From: JABCZS01 sp041660525
GTDB taxonomy: Bacteria > Pseudomonadota > Gammaproteobacteria > JABCZS01
Direction of reading: 5' to 3'
NCBI GenBank assembly: GCA_041660525.1
Contig: JBAZWD010000011.1
Coordinates: forward strand, 1 to 64,000
DNA: 64,000 nt
A program made the translations under genes and the position numbers. Shown piece after piece: positions 42,780-51,472 of this stretch (position 1 is its first letter; every line of letters starts with the position of its first letter). The notes beneath the pieces were generated by a model. The model ran no database searches. It had not been told where the DNA came from and saw only the letters and a list, made by a program, of their open reading frames with translations.

Positions 42780-43440
42780 GCTTTGGGCCATTGTTCCTGC
42801 TGCAGGTATCGGACAGCGCATGAGTTCAACCTTGCCTAAACAATATGCCAATATGCATAACAAACCGATACTAACGCATACCCTGGAAGTGATATGCCGG
42901 ATCCCAAATGTTGAACAAGTCGTTATTCCATTACACCCTAATGATATTTATTGGAAATCTTTAATTCATTTACCTTATGATAATTTCACCACCATTACCG
43001 GCGGTGATTTGCGCAGCGATTCTGTATTTAATGCGCTTTTACATCTTAAAAAAAATCAAGCGCAAGCTAATGATTGGGTTTTAGTGCATGATGCAGTGCG
43101 ACCTTATATTACAGTTGCAGGCATTACAGAATTATTAAATGAACTTGCCGATCATCCTGTGGGTGGTTTATGGGGCGTGCCCGTGCGTGATACATTAAAA
43201 GAAGTAGACAGTGCTAATCATATTGTAAAAACAATTGATCGTAATGTTTTATGGCATGCACAAACGCCGCAGATTTTTCGTTTTGAATTATTGTATCAAG
43301 CGCTATTACAAGCACAACATGATAAAATTAATATTACTGATGAAGCCAGTGCTATAGAACATTTGGGCTATCATCCCAAAATGGTACAAGGTAGCTATAG
43401 CAATATAAAAATTACTTGGCCAGAAGATTTAAGAGGTTAA
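42757..43440 (+). CDS. ispD: IspD, 2-C-methyl-D-erythritol 4-phosphate cytidylyltransferase
   Basis: This 227-aa protein has the nucleotidyltransferase signature AIVPAAGIGQRM followed by LPKQYANM. It also has VLVHDAVRPYIT, VPVRDTLKEVD, LWHAQTPQIFR and ITDEASAIEHLG. It makes CDP-ME in the MEP isoprenoid pathway. Starts at 42757 and 42763 are both possible. It overlaps ftsB and is followed by ispF after 2 nt. Confidence 0.94.
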   Translation: MRMKLTNKLWAIVPAAGIGQRMSSTLPKQYANMHNKPILTHTLEVICRIPNVEQVVIPLHPNDIYWKSLIHLPYDNFTTITGGDLRSDSVFNALLHLKKNQAQANDWVLVHDAVRPYITVAGITELLNELADHPVGGLWGVPVRDTLKEVDSANHIVKTIDRNVLWHAQTPQIFRFELLYQALLQAQHDKINITDEASAIEHLGYHPKMVQGSYSNIKITWPEDLRG

Positions 43441-43442
43441 AC

Positions 43443-43922
43443 ATGCGTATAGGACATGGTTTTGATGCCCACCGGTTTATTAAAGGGGATCACGTATTTT
43501 TAGGCGGAATAAAAATTCCCCATTATTTAGCTGTGGAAGCGCATTCCGATGGCGATGTCATATTACATGCATTATGTGATGCATTACTAGGCGCAGCAGG
43601 ATTGGGCGATATAGGCGAGCACTTTCCACCCAGCTCCCCACAATATAAAAATATGGATTCGCGCGAATTTGTAAAAATTATTAAAAAATTATTACATAAA
43701 AACCACTGGAAAATTGCCAATGTTGATATTACCCTCGTGGCACAAATGCCGCGTATAGGGCCCTATAAACTTGAGATGAAAAATAATATTGCCCATGATC
43801 TAGAAATAACGCCAGATCAAGTTAATATTAAAGGCACTACAACCGAAAAAATGGGATATTTAGGACGCGAAGAAGGCATTGCAGCTTATGCAGTGGCTTT
43901 ATTAATACAGGATAAATCGTAA
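43443..43922 (+). CDS. ispF: IspF, 2-C-methyl-D-erythritol 2,4-cyclodiphosphate synthase
   Basis: This 159-aa protein starts MRIGHGFDAHRF (metal-binding Asp and His). It then has HSDGDVILHALCDALLGAAG, GDIGEHFPP and IKGTTTEKMGYLGREEGIAA. It produces ME-cPP in the MEP pathway. The ATG at 43443 has AGAGG upstream and fits the family start. Its stop overlaps the surE start by 1 nt. Confidence 0.95.
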   Translation: MRIGHGFDAHRFIKGDHVFLGGIKIPHYLAVEAHSDGDVILHALCDALLGAAGLGDIGEHFPPSSPQYKNMDSREFVKIIKKLLHKNHWKIANVDITLVAQMPRIGPYKLEMKNNIAHDLEITPDQVNIKGTTTEKMGYLGREEGIAAYAVALLIQDKS

Positions 43923-44674
43923 TGAGAATTTTAATCAGTAATGATGATGGCGTGCATGCGCCAGGTCTGGCAATATTAGCGCAAGCAGTTGCACAAATGG
44001 CGGAAATAACGGTTGTTGCGCCAGATCGCGATCGCAGTGGTGTGAGTAACTCTTTAACACTAAACCGTCCGGTGCGACTTGCAAAAATGCCTAACGGATT
44101 TATTAGCGTTGATGGAACACCTACGGATTGTGTGCACGTTGCGATTACCGGTTATTTAGATTACGAGCCCGATATGGTGATCGCCGGAATTAATTCAGGC
44201 GCAAATTTAGGTGATGATGTTTTATATTCTGGAACAGTTGCTGCAGCAACCGAAGGGCGCTTTTTAGGTTTTCCTGCATTAGTAGTTTCTTTAGCAGGTG
44301 AAGAACATCTTCATTATGAAACCGCTGCAAAAGTAGTGCAAGGTCTTATTTCGCAGTTGCAACAATTTCCGCTGCCAGCAGATACGATATTAAATATTAA
44401 TGTCCCTGATGTTCCTTATGAGCAATTAAAAGGTTATCAAGTGACCCGTTTAGGCGAGCGTCATCGTGCAAAGCCTGCAATCAAAGCGCAAGATCCTCGT
44501 GGCCGTACAATTTATTGGGTTGGCCCTGCAGGTAGTGAACAAAATGCAGGTCCTGGTACAGATTTTTATGCTATAAGTCGTGATTATGTTTCGATTACAC
44601 CCTTACAAATTGATTTGACCCGTTATTCTGCTTTAGAAAGTTTAATGGAATGGGTTGCACAATTAAAAATTTAA
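43922..44674 (+). CDS. surE: 5'/3'-nucleotidase SurE
   Basis: This 250-aa protein starts MRILISNDDGVHAPGLAILA (metal-binding Asp-Asp), then VVAPDRDRSGVSNSLTLNRP, VDGTPTDCVHVAITG and IAGINSGANLGDDVLYSGTV. It dephosphorylates nucleoside monophosphates and short polyphosphates, and is stationary-phase linked. The usual partner pcm is absent between surE and the next gene. It belongs to the run leading to nlpD-rpoS. Confidence 0.95.
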   Translation: MRILISNDDGVHAPGLAILAQAVAQMAEITVVAPDRDRSGVSNSLTLNRPVRLAKMPNGFISVDGTPTDCVHVAITGYLDYEPDMVIAGINSGANLGDDVLYSGTVAAATEGRFLGFPALVVSLAGEEHLHYETAAKVVQGLISQLQQFPLPADTILNINVPDVPYEQLKGYQVTRLGERHRAKPAIKAQDPRGRTIYWVGPAGSEQNAGPGTDFYAISRDYVSITPLQIDLTRYSALESLMEWVAQLKI

Positions 44675-44687
44675 AGGTTTAACAATT

Positions 44688-45266
44688 ATGTTTTCACAAC
44701 TGTATCATCGGGTCTTAAACTGGTCTCGGCATAAATACGCCGTTTATTATTTAGCAATTATTAGCTTTGCTGAATCTTCATTCTTTCCTATTCCGCCCGA
44801 TGTTATGTTAGCGCCTATGGCGTTAGCGAATCGTAAGCGCGCTTGGTATTATGGAACGATTACTACAATATTTTCTGTATTAGGCGGGATTTTTGGTTAT
44901 TTAATCGGACTTTATGCATTTGAACCCATAGTATTACCGGTGATTCAATATTTAGGCTACGAAGAAAAATTTGCGCATGCAGAGACTTGGTTTAATCAAT
45001 ACGGTGTGTGGATAGTCTTTGTTGCAGGATTTTCACCGATACCTTACAAAGTATTTACGATAGCCGCTGGGGTGATGAATATGGCCTTTTTGCCTTTTGT
45101 GATTGCATCGATTATTGGTCGTGGCGCACGTTTTTATTTAGTTTGTGCTTTAATTGTATTGGGCGGCCAAAAGCTAGAAGATCACTTGAAGCAATATATC
45201 GACTTAATCGGTTGGGTCACCGTCGCTTTAATTGTCGCAGCAGGCCTATTTGTTTGGTTTTTTTAA
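44688..45266 (+). CDS. yqaA: YqaA-like SNARE-associated (DedA/VTT domain) membrane protein
   Basis: This 192-aa membrane protein of the YqaA branch of the DedA/VTT superfamily has FAESSFFPIPPDVMLAPMAL (the re-entrant loop with Glu and Pro-Pro). GVWIVFVAGFSPIPYKVFTI has the conserved GF(S/T)PIPYK, and a third motif is SIIGRGARFYLV. DedA proteins help envelope lipid and ion homeostasis. The surE-yqaA-nlpD order is seen in several gammaproteobacteria. Confidence 0.85.
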   Translation: MFSQLYHRVLNWSRHKYAVYYLAIISFAESSFFPIPPDVMLAPMALANRKRAWYYGTITTIFSVLGGIFGYLIGLYAFEPIVLPVIQYLGYEEKFAHAETWFNQYGVWIVFVAGFSPIPYKVFTIAAGVMNMAFLPFVIASIIGRGARFYLVCALIVLGGQKLEDHLKQYIDLIGWVTVALIVAAGLFVWFF

Positions 45267-45293
45267 TTCATACCAAAAAGGTGGACGTATATT

Positions 45294-45998
45294 GTGCGGC
45301 GAATATTATGTCTGTGCCTTATCTTTTTAGTCGGCTGTACAAGTAATTGGGCACCTGTTAACGATGCCGGTGGCTATGTGCAACTTTCCGGGCAACATAT
45401 TGTCCAACCAGGAGAAACGCTTTATTCCATCGGTTGGCGTTATAACCGTGATTATAAAGAATTAGCGCAAGCGAACGATATTCAGCCGCCTTATAAGATT
45501 TATGTTGGGCAGAAAATTTCTCTGGAAGAGAAGGAATCTAAACCGCCGCCGCAAGTGCAGCAGCCGCAAACACAAACAGTATCGGTTGCAAAAACTGTAG
45601 CGCCTCAGCCTGCGCCGCCCGTTGCACAAACAACGGCATTAGGTCCTTGGCAATGGCCAGTAAAAGGCGCTATTATTGGGCGTTTTGCACAAACTAAAGG
45701 ATTGGATATTGCAGGTGTTGAAGGCGAATTGATCCATGCGGCAGGTGCAGGGCAAGTGGTTTATAGTGGTACAGGATTAAGAGGCTATGGACAATTGCTC
45801 ATAATAAAGCATAATGAGCAATACTTAAGCGCTTATGCACATAATAAAAAGTTATTGGTAAAAGAAGGCGTTCAAGTTAAGATAGGGCAGGCGATTGCAC
45901 AAATGGGCAATACGGACACAAATCGTGTTAAACTGCATTTCGAGATACGCCACAATGGCAAACCGGTAGATCCATTACGGTATTTACCAAAAGGTTAG
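45294..45998 (+). CDS. nlpD: NlpD, LysM/LytM-domain lipoprotein activator of amidases
   Basis: This 234-aa protein starts with GTG (RBS AAAGGTGGA upstream) and has lipobox LVGC near residue 15. A LysM domain follows (HIVQPGETLYSIGWRYNRDY), then a Pro/Gln linker and a C-terminal LytM domain (IIGRFAQTKGLDIAGVEGEL ... LHFEIRHNGKPVDPLRYLP). The first zinc motif HxGxD reads TKGLD, so the domain is catalytically degenerate. This is normal for NlpD, which activates AmiC. It lies directly before rpoS as expected. Confidence 0.92.
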   Translation: MRRILCLCLIFLVGCTSNWAPVNDAGGYVQLSGQHIVQPGETLYSIGWRYNRDYKELAQANDIQPPYKIYVGQKISLEEKESKPPPQVQQPQTQTVSVAKTVAPQPAPPVAQTTALGPWQWPVKGAIIGRFAQTKGLDIAGVEGELIHAAGAGQVVYSGTGLRGYGQLLIIKHNEQYLSAYAHNKKLLVKEGVQVKIGQAIAQMGNTDTNRVKLHFEIRHNGKPVDPLRYLPKG

Positions 45999-46030
45999 AA
46001 GCAAAGGATTATGCAAACAAGAGGCACAAA

Positions 46031-47059
46031 ATGGTAAAAGATCATGATGCGGGCTCAGACAAGGAATTGTCATTCGATTTTGACCCTTTAGTCGACGTCA
46101 TCGCAGATGAATTACAAGACATCGAAGCAGATGAGATAGAAGTCGATGAAGAAGAACTTCCACCTGAAGTCATTAAATTTTCCGTAGAAAAAGCAAAACG
46201 CAAACGCGCAGTCGTGCAGCGTAAAGTGGCAGATGCTACCCAAATGTATCTTGGCGAAATTGGCTTTTCTCCCTTATTAAGCGCGGAAGAAGAAATTTAT
46301 TTTTCCCGTAAAGCCCTATCAGGTTGTGATGCTTCCCGTAAACGTATGATCGAAAGCAATTTACGCTTAGTTGTTAAAATTGCACGTCGTTATATTAACC
46401 GAGGCTTATCATTATTAGATTTAATTGAAGAAGGTAATTTAGGCTTAATCCGCGCGGTTGAGAAATTTGATCCAGAACGCGGGTTTCGTTTTTCAACATA
46501 TGCCACTTGGTGGATACGTCAAACCATTGAACGTGCCATTATGAATCAAACGCGCACCATTCGTTTACCCATTCATGTTGTGAAAGAATTGAATGTCTAT
46601 TTGCGTGCCGCTCGTGAGCTTGCGCAAACATTGGATCACGAACCTTCCGCAGAAGAAATTGCTGATTTACTCGATAGACCTATCGAAGATGTTAAGCGTA
46701 TGTTAGGGTTAAATGAATGTGTTGTTACGTCTGTTGAAGATCCTCTTGGCAGTGATTCTGATAAAACTGTCCTTGATACATTGGCGGATGATCAAAATAC
46801 TGATCCTGCGCAACTGTTGCAAGATCAAAATTTACGTGAAAACATTGATCAATGGTTGCATGATTTAACAGAAAAACAACGCGAAGTTGTTGTGCGACGT
46901 TTTGGTTTGCGTGGTCATGAAATGGCAACGCTTGAAGAAGTTGGAAATGAAATTGGTTTAACACGCGAACGTGTGCGACAAATTCAAGTAGAAGCATTGA
47001 AACGCCTACGAGAAATTTTAGAAAGTCAAGGCTTATCACAAGATTCTTTATTCACCTAA
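46031..47059 (+). CDS. rpoS: RNA polymerase sigma factor RpoS
   Basis: This 342-aa sigma-70 family group 2 factor has region 1.2 (DATQMYLGEIGFSPLLSAEE). Region 2 is RRYINRGLSLLDLIEEGNLG then FDPERGFRFSTYATWWIRQT. Region 3 is TRTIRLPIHVVKELNVYLRA, and region 4 is EEVGNEIGLTRERVRQIQVE. Its position after nlpD identifies RpoS. The acidic N-terminal 45 residues are typical. The RBS AGAGGCAC precedes the ATG at 46031. It is the master regulator of stationary-phase and stress genes. Confidence 0.95.
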   Translation: MVKDHDAGSDKELSFDFDPLVDVIADELQDIEADEIEVDEEELPPEVIKFSVEKAKRKRAVVQRKVADATQMYLGEIGFSPLLSAEEEIYFSRKALSGCDASRKRMIESNLRLVVKIARRYINRGLSLLDLIEEGNLGLIRAVEKFDPERGFRFSTYATWWIRQTIERAIMNQTRTIRLPIHVVKELNVYLRAARELAQTLDHEPSAEEIADLLDRPIEDVKRMLGLNECVVTSVEDPLGSDSDKTVLDTLADDQNTDPAQLLQDQNLRENIDQWLHDLTEKQREVVVRRFGLRGHEMATLEEVGNEIGLTRERVRQIQVEALKRLREILESQGLSQDSLFT

Positions 47060-47145
47060 CCATTATCCCCGTGTAAGCGGGGATACATATCACGATGAAT
47101 TTTTTAATGCAACAAATTTATTATTTAAATTAATTTCCATAAGTA

Positions 47146-47173
47146 TTGCATTAAAAAAAAATTCTGGTAATTT
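47146..47173 (+). promoter_or_regulatory. Candidate promoter for the post-rpoS small RNA
   Basis: TTGCAT and TAATTT are separated by 16 bp, with TGG before the -10. It would start transcription near 47180 on the plus strand, where no protein gene follows before the end of convergent mutS. This makes a non-coding transcript the natural product. Confidence 0.4.
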
Positions 47174-47179
47174 AGTGTC

Positions 47180-47285
47180 TACGGTCAAGGATGACAACAA
47201 GGACGTCCTGCTGCAAAACACACGGAAAGTATCACGGACAAGCAGTATGAGTTTGTCCCACTACGTGTGGGGCAAACTCTCTTCT
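47180..47285 (+). ncRNA. Candidate RsmY/RsmZ-like CsrA-titrating small RNA
   Basis: This is a non-coding stretch downstream of rpoS with four GGA motifs within about 50 nt (47189, 47201, 47224, 47236), several as AAGGA or ACGGA, the core bound by CsrA. It ends in a strong hairpin GAGTTTGTCCCAC / GTGGGGCAAACTC (47249-47279) followed by TCTTCT. RsmZ in Pseudomonas also lies beside rpoS, and csrA is present in this window. An upstream TGTAAG at 47073 recalls half of a GacA site but the other half is not matched. Tentative; no poly-T tail. Confidence 0.35.
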
Positions 47286-49561
47286 AATGAATCCAATTTT
47301 TTTTGCGCAAGTTGAATTACCTCATTTGGAATTCCGGCAAGTTTCGCAACAGACAATCCATAACTCTTATTCGCTGGTCCATTTTTTACTTGATGTAAAA
47401 AAATAATTTCATTGCCGTGTTCAATGGCATCAAAATGCACATTGCTGCAATGAGTGAGCGTGTCAGATAATTGTGTAAGTTCAAAATAATGCGTTGCAAA
47501 TAAACACAACGCTTTAATGTGTGTGCTTAAATAATTTGCGCTGGCAAAGGCAAGCGACAATCCATCAAATGTACTGGTGCCGCGTCCAATTTCATCAACT
47601 AATACGAGACTTTGATGCGTAGCATTTTTTAAAATCTCTGCGAGTTGAGTCATTTCAACCATGAATGTTGATAGACCCCCGGCTAAATCATCAGCGCTAC
47701 CAATGCGTGTGAAAATACGATCAATAGGTCCTAGTTGTGCGTGTTGCGCAGGCACAAAACTTCCCATATAAGCCATAATCACAATGAGTGCGGTTTGTCG
47801 CATGTAAGTCGATTTACCGCCCATATTAGGCCCGGTAATAATCAATAAGCGTTGTGTATGCGTTAAACAAAGATCGTTGGCTATAAACGGCGCTGTTGCG
47901 TTTTGTTCCACAACCAGATGCCTTCCTTGTTCAATATGAATACAAGTTGTGCTTGTAAATTCAGGACAATTTAAATGCAAGCTCTGCGCGCGCTCACTTA
48001 GATTAACTAATACATCAATTTCAGCAAGTGCTTTTGATAACTGTTTTAATTCTAAAACATGCGTGATTAAATGCATCAGAACTTGTTCATAACAAATTTT
48101 TTCTAATGCAAGTGCACGTGCGGTTGCGCTTAAAATTTTATCTTCGAAGTTTTTCAGTTCATCACTGATAAAACGCTCGACATTTTTTAACGTTTGTCTG
48201 CGTTGATAATGTTTCGGCGCATGCAAGGCTTGTGCACGTGATATTTCAATATAAAATCCATGAATACGATTGTATCCGACTTTCAAAGTACTTAAGCCCG
48301 TAGCCAGACGTTCTTGTTGTTCTAATTTTAATAAAAACGTACTATGATCATCGCTTAGCGCGCGAAGTTCATCTAATTCCTCATTAAAGCCTGTGTTAAT
48401 CACGCCTCCGTCACGCAAGACCGCAGCTGGCTCAGGTAATATGGCATTTTCTAAATATTGATATAAAGCGCTTAAATCAAGTAACTGGTTTTTTAATTGT
48501 TCTAAGCGTGAAGACTTTGTTAATAATGTTTTTATTTCAGGAACATTATTTAAGGTTGTGCGCAATTGCACCAAATCCCGAGGCCGTGCTGACTTCAATG
48601 CAATGCGCGCGATAATGCGTTCAATGTCGCCAATTTGTCGTAAAGTATCTTGCAAAGCTGGCGTTTTTTCATCATTTAATAATGCTTTAATTGCATCTTG
48701 TCTGGCTGTTAAAATTTTTGTATCTAACACAGGATGAATAAGCCAGCGTCTTAATAAACGCGCACCCATGCGTGTGGCTGTTTTATCCAATACATCAATC
48801 AATGTGCCACTTTGTTGGCCACGTAAGTTTTCTAATAATTCTAAATTTTGTTGGGTGGTTTTATCTAAACGTAAATAATGTTCAGGTAGATAAGTTGTTA
48901 AGGGATTAATATGAACCGCTTGCGCTTTTTGCGTCTCATCAATGTATTTTAATAATGCTTGCGCTGCATTACCTTCAAACCAATTATCGGGTTTTTGAAT
49001 AGGTGCATAAAGGTTTAGTTTGACGCGTGAACTTATTAAGATTTCTTTAGGACTAAAACGATCTAACTCCAATTGCAATTGGGCTTTGTCATCGGTATGC
49101 CAAATAAAAAATTCACCGCTGCTTAAATCCAATAATGCCAAATGCCATTGATGATCGCGAAAATCAATGGCTGCACAATAATTTTCGGTGTGATTATCTA
49201 ATAATGCTTCATCAGTCACAGTCCCAGGTGTAAGTATGCGCATCACTTCACGCTTAACAGGTCCTTTAGAAGTTTTGGGATCACCGATTTGTTCACAAAT
49301 CGCAACCGATAATCCTTGTTTAAGGAGCTTAGCTAAATAAGCTTCTGCAGCATGATAGGGGACACCCGCCATAGGAATAGGCTCACCTGCAGATTGTCCG
49401 CGTTTGGTAAGTGTTATACCCAATAATTGCGAAGCGCGAATGGCATCATCGTAAAACAATTCGTAAAAATCACCCATGCGGTAAAACAATAAATGATCCG
49501 CGTGCTGCGCCTTCATGGCTAAATATTGTTGCATCATCGGGGTGTGTGCTGATAAGTCCAT
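47261..49561 (-). CDS. mutS: DNA mismatch repair protein MutS, shortened
   Basis: This 766-aa MutS has the mismatch-binding motif LLFYRMGDFYELFYDDAIRA. Core domains follow, then ATPase Walker A ITGPNMGGKSTYMRQ, Walker B LVLVDEIGRGTSTFDGLSLA, and FATHYFELTQL. E. coli MutS has 853 residues. Here the connector region after KPDNWFEG lacks roughly 28 residues, and the C-terminal tetramerisation segment is missing; the protein ends just after AQKKLDSLEES. All catalytic motifs are intact, so it is probably an active dimer. Its 3' end overlaps the hairpin of the candidate sRNA on the opposite strand. Confidence 0.94.
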   Translation of the reverse strand: MDLSAHTPMMQQYLAMKAQHADHLLFYRMGDFYELFYDDAIRASQLLGITLTKRGQSAGEPIPMAGVPYHAAEAYLAKLLKQGLSVAICEQIGDPKTSKGPVKREVMRILTPGTVTDEALLDNHTENYCAAIDFRDHQWHLALLDLSSGEFFIWHTDDKAQLQLELDRFSPKEILISSRVKLNLYAPIQKPDNWFEGNAAQALLKYIDETQKAQAVHINPLTTYLPEHYLRLDKTTQQNLELLENLRGQQSGTLIDVLDKTATRMGARLLRRWLIHPVLDTKILTARQDAIKALLNDEKTPALQDTLRQIGDIERIIARIALKSARPRDLVQLRTTLNNVPEIKTLLTKSSRLEQLKNQLLDLSALYQYLENAILPEPAAVLRDGGVINTGFNEELDELRALSDDHSTFLLKLEQQERLATGLSTLKVGYNRIHGFYIEISRAQALHAPKHYQRRQTLKNVERFISDELKNFEDKILSATARALALEKICYEQVLMHLITHVLELKQLSKALAEIDVLVNLSERAQSLHLNCPEFTSTTCIHIEQGRHLVVEQNATAPFIANDLCLTHTQRLLIITGPNMGGKSTYMRQTALIVIMAYMGSFVPAQHAQLGPIDRIFTRIGSADDLAGGLSTFMVEMTQLAEILKNATHQSLVLVDEIGRGTSTFDGLSLAFASANYLSTHIKALCLFATHYFELTQLSDTLTHCSNVHFDAIEHGNEIIFLHQVKNGPANKSYGLSVAKLAGIPNEVIQLAQKKLDSLEESLPHT

Positions 49562-49702
49562 TTTTTTTCACTTATATTAAAAAATTTTTGTTATTTGACC
49601 ATAGATTAGTAGTAATTGGTAGATTAAGGAAATATTAAGATCTATGCAATTTGGTCGACATAACTTGATTGAATATTTTAAATTATTTTTTAGGAGTGGT
49701 GG

Positions 49703-50536
49703 ATGTTAGACCCTATAAGCTTTACACAAAATATAAAAAATTTAGCAGGTGTTAGAAAATCTGATCAATTACAACCAGAATTGCAATTAGTGTTAGATAA
49801 TTATAAACAATACTACACAAAGTATAAAAATGCCGCTGCTGGAACAGCAGCAAAAGATTATTATGCACTGCGTGTTAATAAGCTCGAAGAATGGCTTTCA
49901 GATAGTGAGAAATTTAAAGGTTTGATCACTGCAATTGATCAAGTCAAAACAAAGAATTTAACTTTTTACGCAAAAGAAGATATTTCAGGCTTGAAGAATC
50001 TTTTAAACTATATGGGCATATTATGTGAAGATGAAATAATTCAGGCCTCAGAAAACCTTTATGGCATGTTGGCTTTGCTTGATATTATTACTGCACAAAA
50101 AGACCAAAATGAACTGAATACGATGGTGGTTGATTTTAAAAGATACTTTGTTCACGATGAGGAATTACAACGCGTCAATATCGACGTAATACCTGATAAT
50201 TTAGCGCCTACAGTATACGCCTCGACAATTTATAGTAGACTGGCTGAATTATCCTCTGGAAAGCTGCCTTATATTTATGAGGTTTTTGAAAAAAAATGGG
50301 GAGCAAATTATTTTAGCAAAGCCATGACTAGAAGTCGGTCTTTAACAACTGTCGCGTTAACATTTACCACGGCTTTTTTGCCTGAATGGTTAAAAGCATT
50401 AAGTATGAGCTCAGGTTCTAGGCGATCAAGTAGAATTTCAAGTACAGGACTTACTTCATCTCCTAGCAGTAACCAGTCTTTATCAAATATATCGCGCTCC
50501 AATAGCAGTTCTTCTTCTAATTCTAATGTAATATAG
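49703..50536 (+). CDS. Hypothetical helical protein with Ser-rich C-terminus
   Basis: This 277-aa protein starts MLDPISFTQNIKNLAGVRKS and is helical and charged for about 200 residues. A short hydrophobic patch (SLTTVALTFTTAFLPEWL) precedes a Ser/Arg/Asn-rich tail of about 45 residues. No family recognised. The tail resembles the disordered polar ends of type IV-secreted effectors, but a secretion signal cannot be shown. A RBS (AGGAGTGG) precedes the ATG. It is a single accessory gene inserted between mutS and pncC-recA. Confidence 0.55.
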   Translation: MLDPISFTQNIKNLAGVRKSDQLQPELQLVLDNYKQYYTKYKNAAAGTAAKDYYALRVNKLEEWLSDSEKFKGLITAIDQVKTKNLTFYAKEDISGLKNLLNYMGILCEDEIIQASENLYGMLALLDIITAQKDQNELNTMVVDFKRYFVHDEELQRVNIDVIPDNLAPTVYASTIYSRLAELSSGKLPYIYEVFEKKWGANYFSKAMTRSRSLTTVALTFTTAFLPEWLKALSMSSGSRRSSRISSTGLTSSPSSNQSLSNISRSNSSSSSNSNVI

Positions 50537-50557
50537 TATTTTATGGAGGGTGTAAAT

Positions 50558-51046
50558 ATGTCATACACACAAGGACTGCTGTCGTTGACCCAACAGGTCA
50601 GTACTTATTTACGTGCGCAAAAAATAACTGTATGCACTGCAGAATCATGCACCGGAGGTTATTTGGCACAAATGTTAACAACTTTGCCTGGAAGTTCGGA
50701 TTGGTTTGATTGCGGGTTTGTTACTTACAGTAATTCATCTAAACAAAAATTATTAAATGTTCCTGAAAATACTATTTTAAAACATGGTGCAGTCAGTGAA
50801 CAAGTTGCTATCAGTATGGCTCAAGGTGCATTAGATCAAAGTAGCGCTGATTTAGCCATTGCGATCACAGGTATTGCAGGTCCTACTGGTGCAACTGCAG
50901 ATAAATCTGTGGGAACAGTTTGGTTTGCTTGGCAATTACGTGAAAGAGATGCCATTACAAGGTGCGAACATTTTTTAGGCGATAGAACAGCGATTCGCGA
51001 GCAAGCGGTTGCTAAAGCTTTGGGAATGATTCTACAAATTCAATGA
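50558..51046 (+). CDS. pncC: PncC / CinA C-terminal nicotinamide-nucleotide amidohydrolase
   Basis: This 162-aa protein has the CinA C-terminal motif TVCTAESCTGGYLAQMLTTL. It also has GFVTYSNSSKQKLLNV, GAVSEQVAISMAQGAL and AIAITGIAGPTGATADKSVG. It deamidates NMN in the NAD salvage cycle. The ATG at 50558 is chosen because GGAGGG lies 8 nt upstream; the ATG at 50543 overlaps that RBS. It is found upstream of recA in many gammaproteobacteria. Confidence 0.92.
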   Translation: MSYTQGLLSLTQQVSTYLRAQKITVCTAESCTGGYLAQMLTTLPGSSDWFDCGFVTYSNSSKQKLLNVPENTILKHGAVSEQVAISMAQGALDQSSADLAIAITGIAGPTGATADKSVGTVWFAWQLRERDAITRCEHFLGDRTAIREQAVAKALGMILQIQ

Positions 51047-51337
51047 TTCTAGAAAAGGTATTCCAGCAAGAATAACGCCTGCTAATGTAATCATAGTAAT
51101 CAAGATTGTAGTAGTTGATTTGTGAACATACGCTTTTAATTCATGCCGAACGTCTTTGATTTCAGAACGAACTTTCTGAAACTCGGCGTGCATTTCGGCT
51201 TTTGTAGCGACTTGAGATAAAAGTGTTTGAATGTTAGTCATTTGCGCCTCGTTGATGGCTTCTGCTTGTTTTTGGTTAAAACCTGCTTCTACCAATAGTT
51301 TAACACATTTAAACGTATCAAAATACATTAATGTCAT
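51032..51337 (-). CDS. DUF1640-like coiled-coil protein with C-terminal membrane helix
   Basis: This 101-aa protein has the N-terminal motif MTLMYFDTFKCVKLLVEAGF then NQKQAEAINEAQ, typical of the DUF1640/CCDC90 family. A coiled coil follows (ATKAEMHAEFQKVRSEIKDV), then one membrane helix (TTILITMITLAGVILAGIPF). It probably trimerises at the membrane; function in bacteria is unknown. The ATG at 51337 has CAGGATG upstream. Its 3' end overlaps pncC by 15 nt. Confidence 0.75.
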   Translation of the reverse strand: MTLMYFDTFKCVKLLVEAGFNQKQAEAINEAQMTNIQTLLSQVATKAEMHAEFQKVRSEIKDVRHELKAYVHKSTTTILITMITLAGVILAGIPFLESLNL

Positions 51338-51472
51338 TTTTTCATCCTGCATAATAATATTATTTGCGTCATTCTATAACTTATCAATTCTCAATTGCAA
51401 TATTTTGTAAAAATATAGGCGCTTTTGTTTTTTTATGTGATAATGATATTTTCACACAAGGAGAAGCAAGAG

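Noticed and set aside
47066..47090. TATCCCC...GGGGATA hairpin after rpoS as a rho-independent terminator
   Set aside because: The stem is clear but no T run follows on either strand; it may be a weak terminator or part of an upstream activating site, so it is not called.
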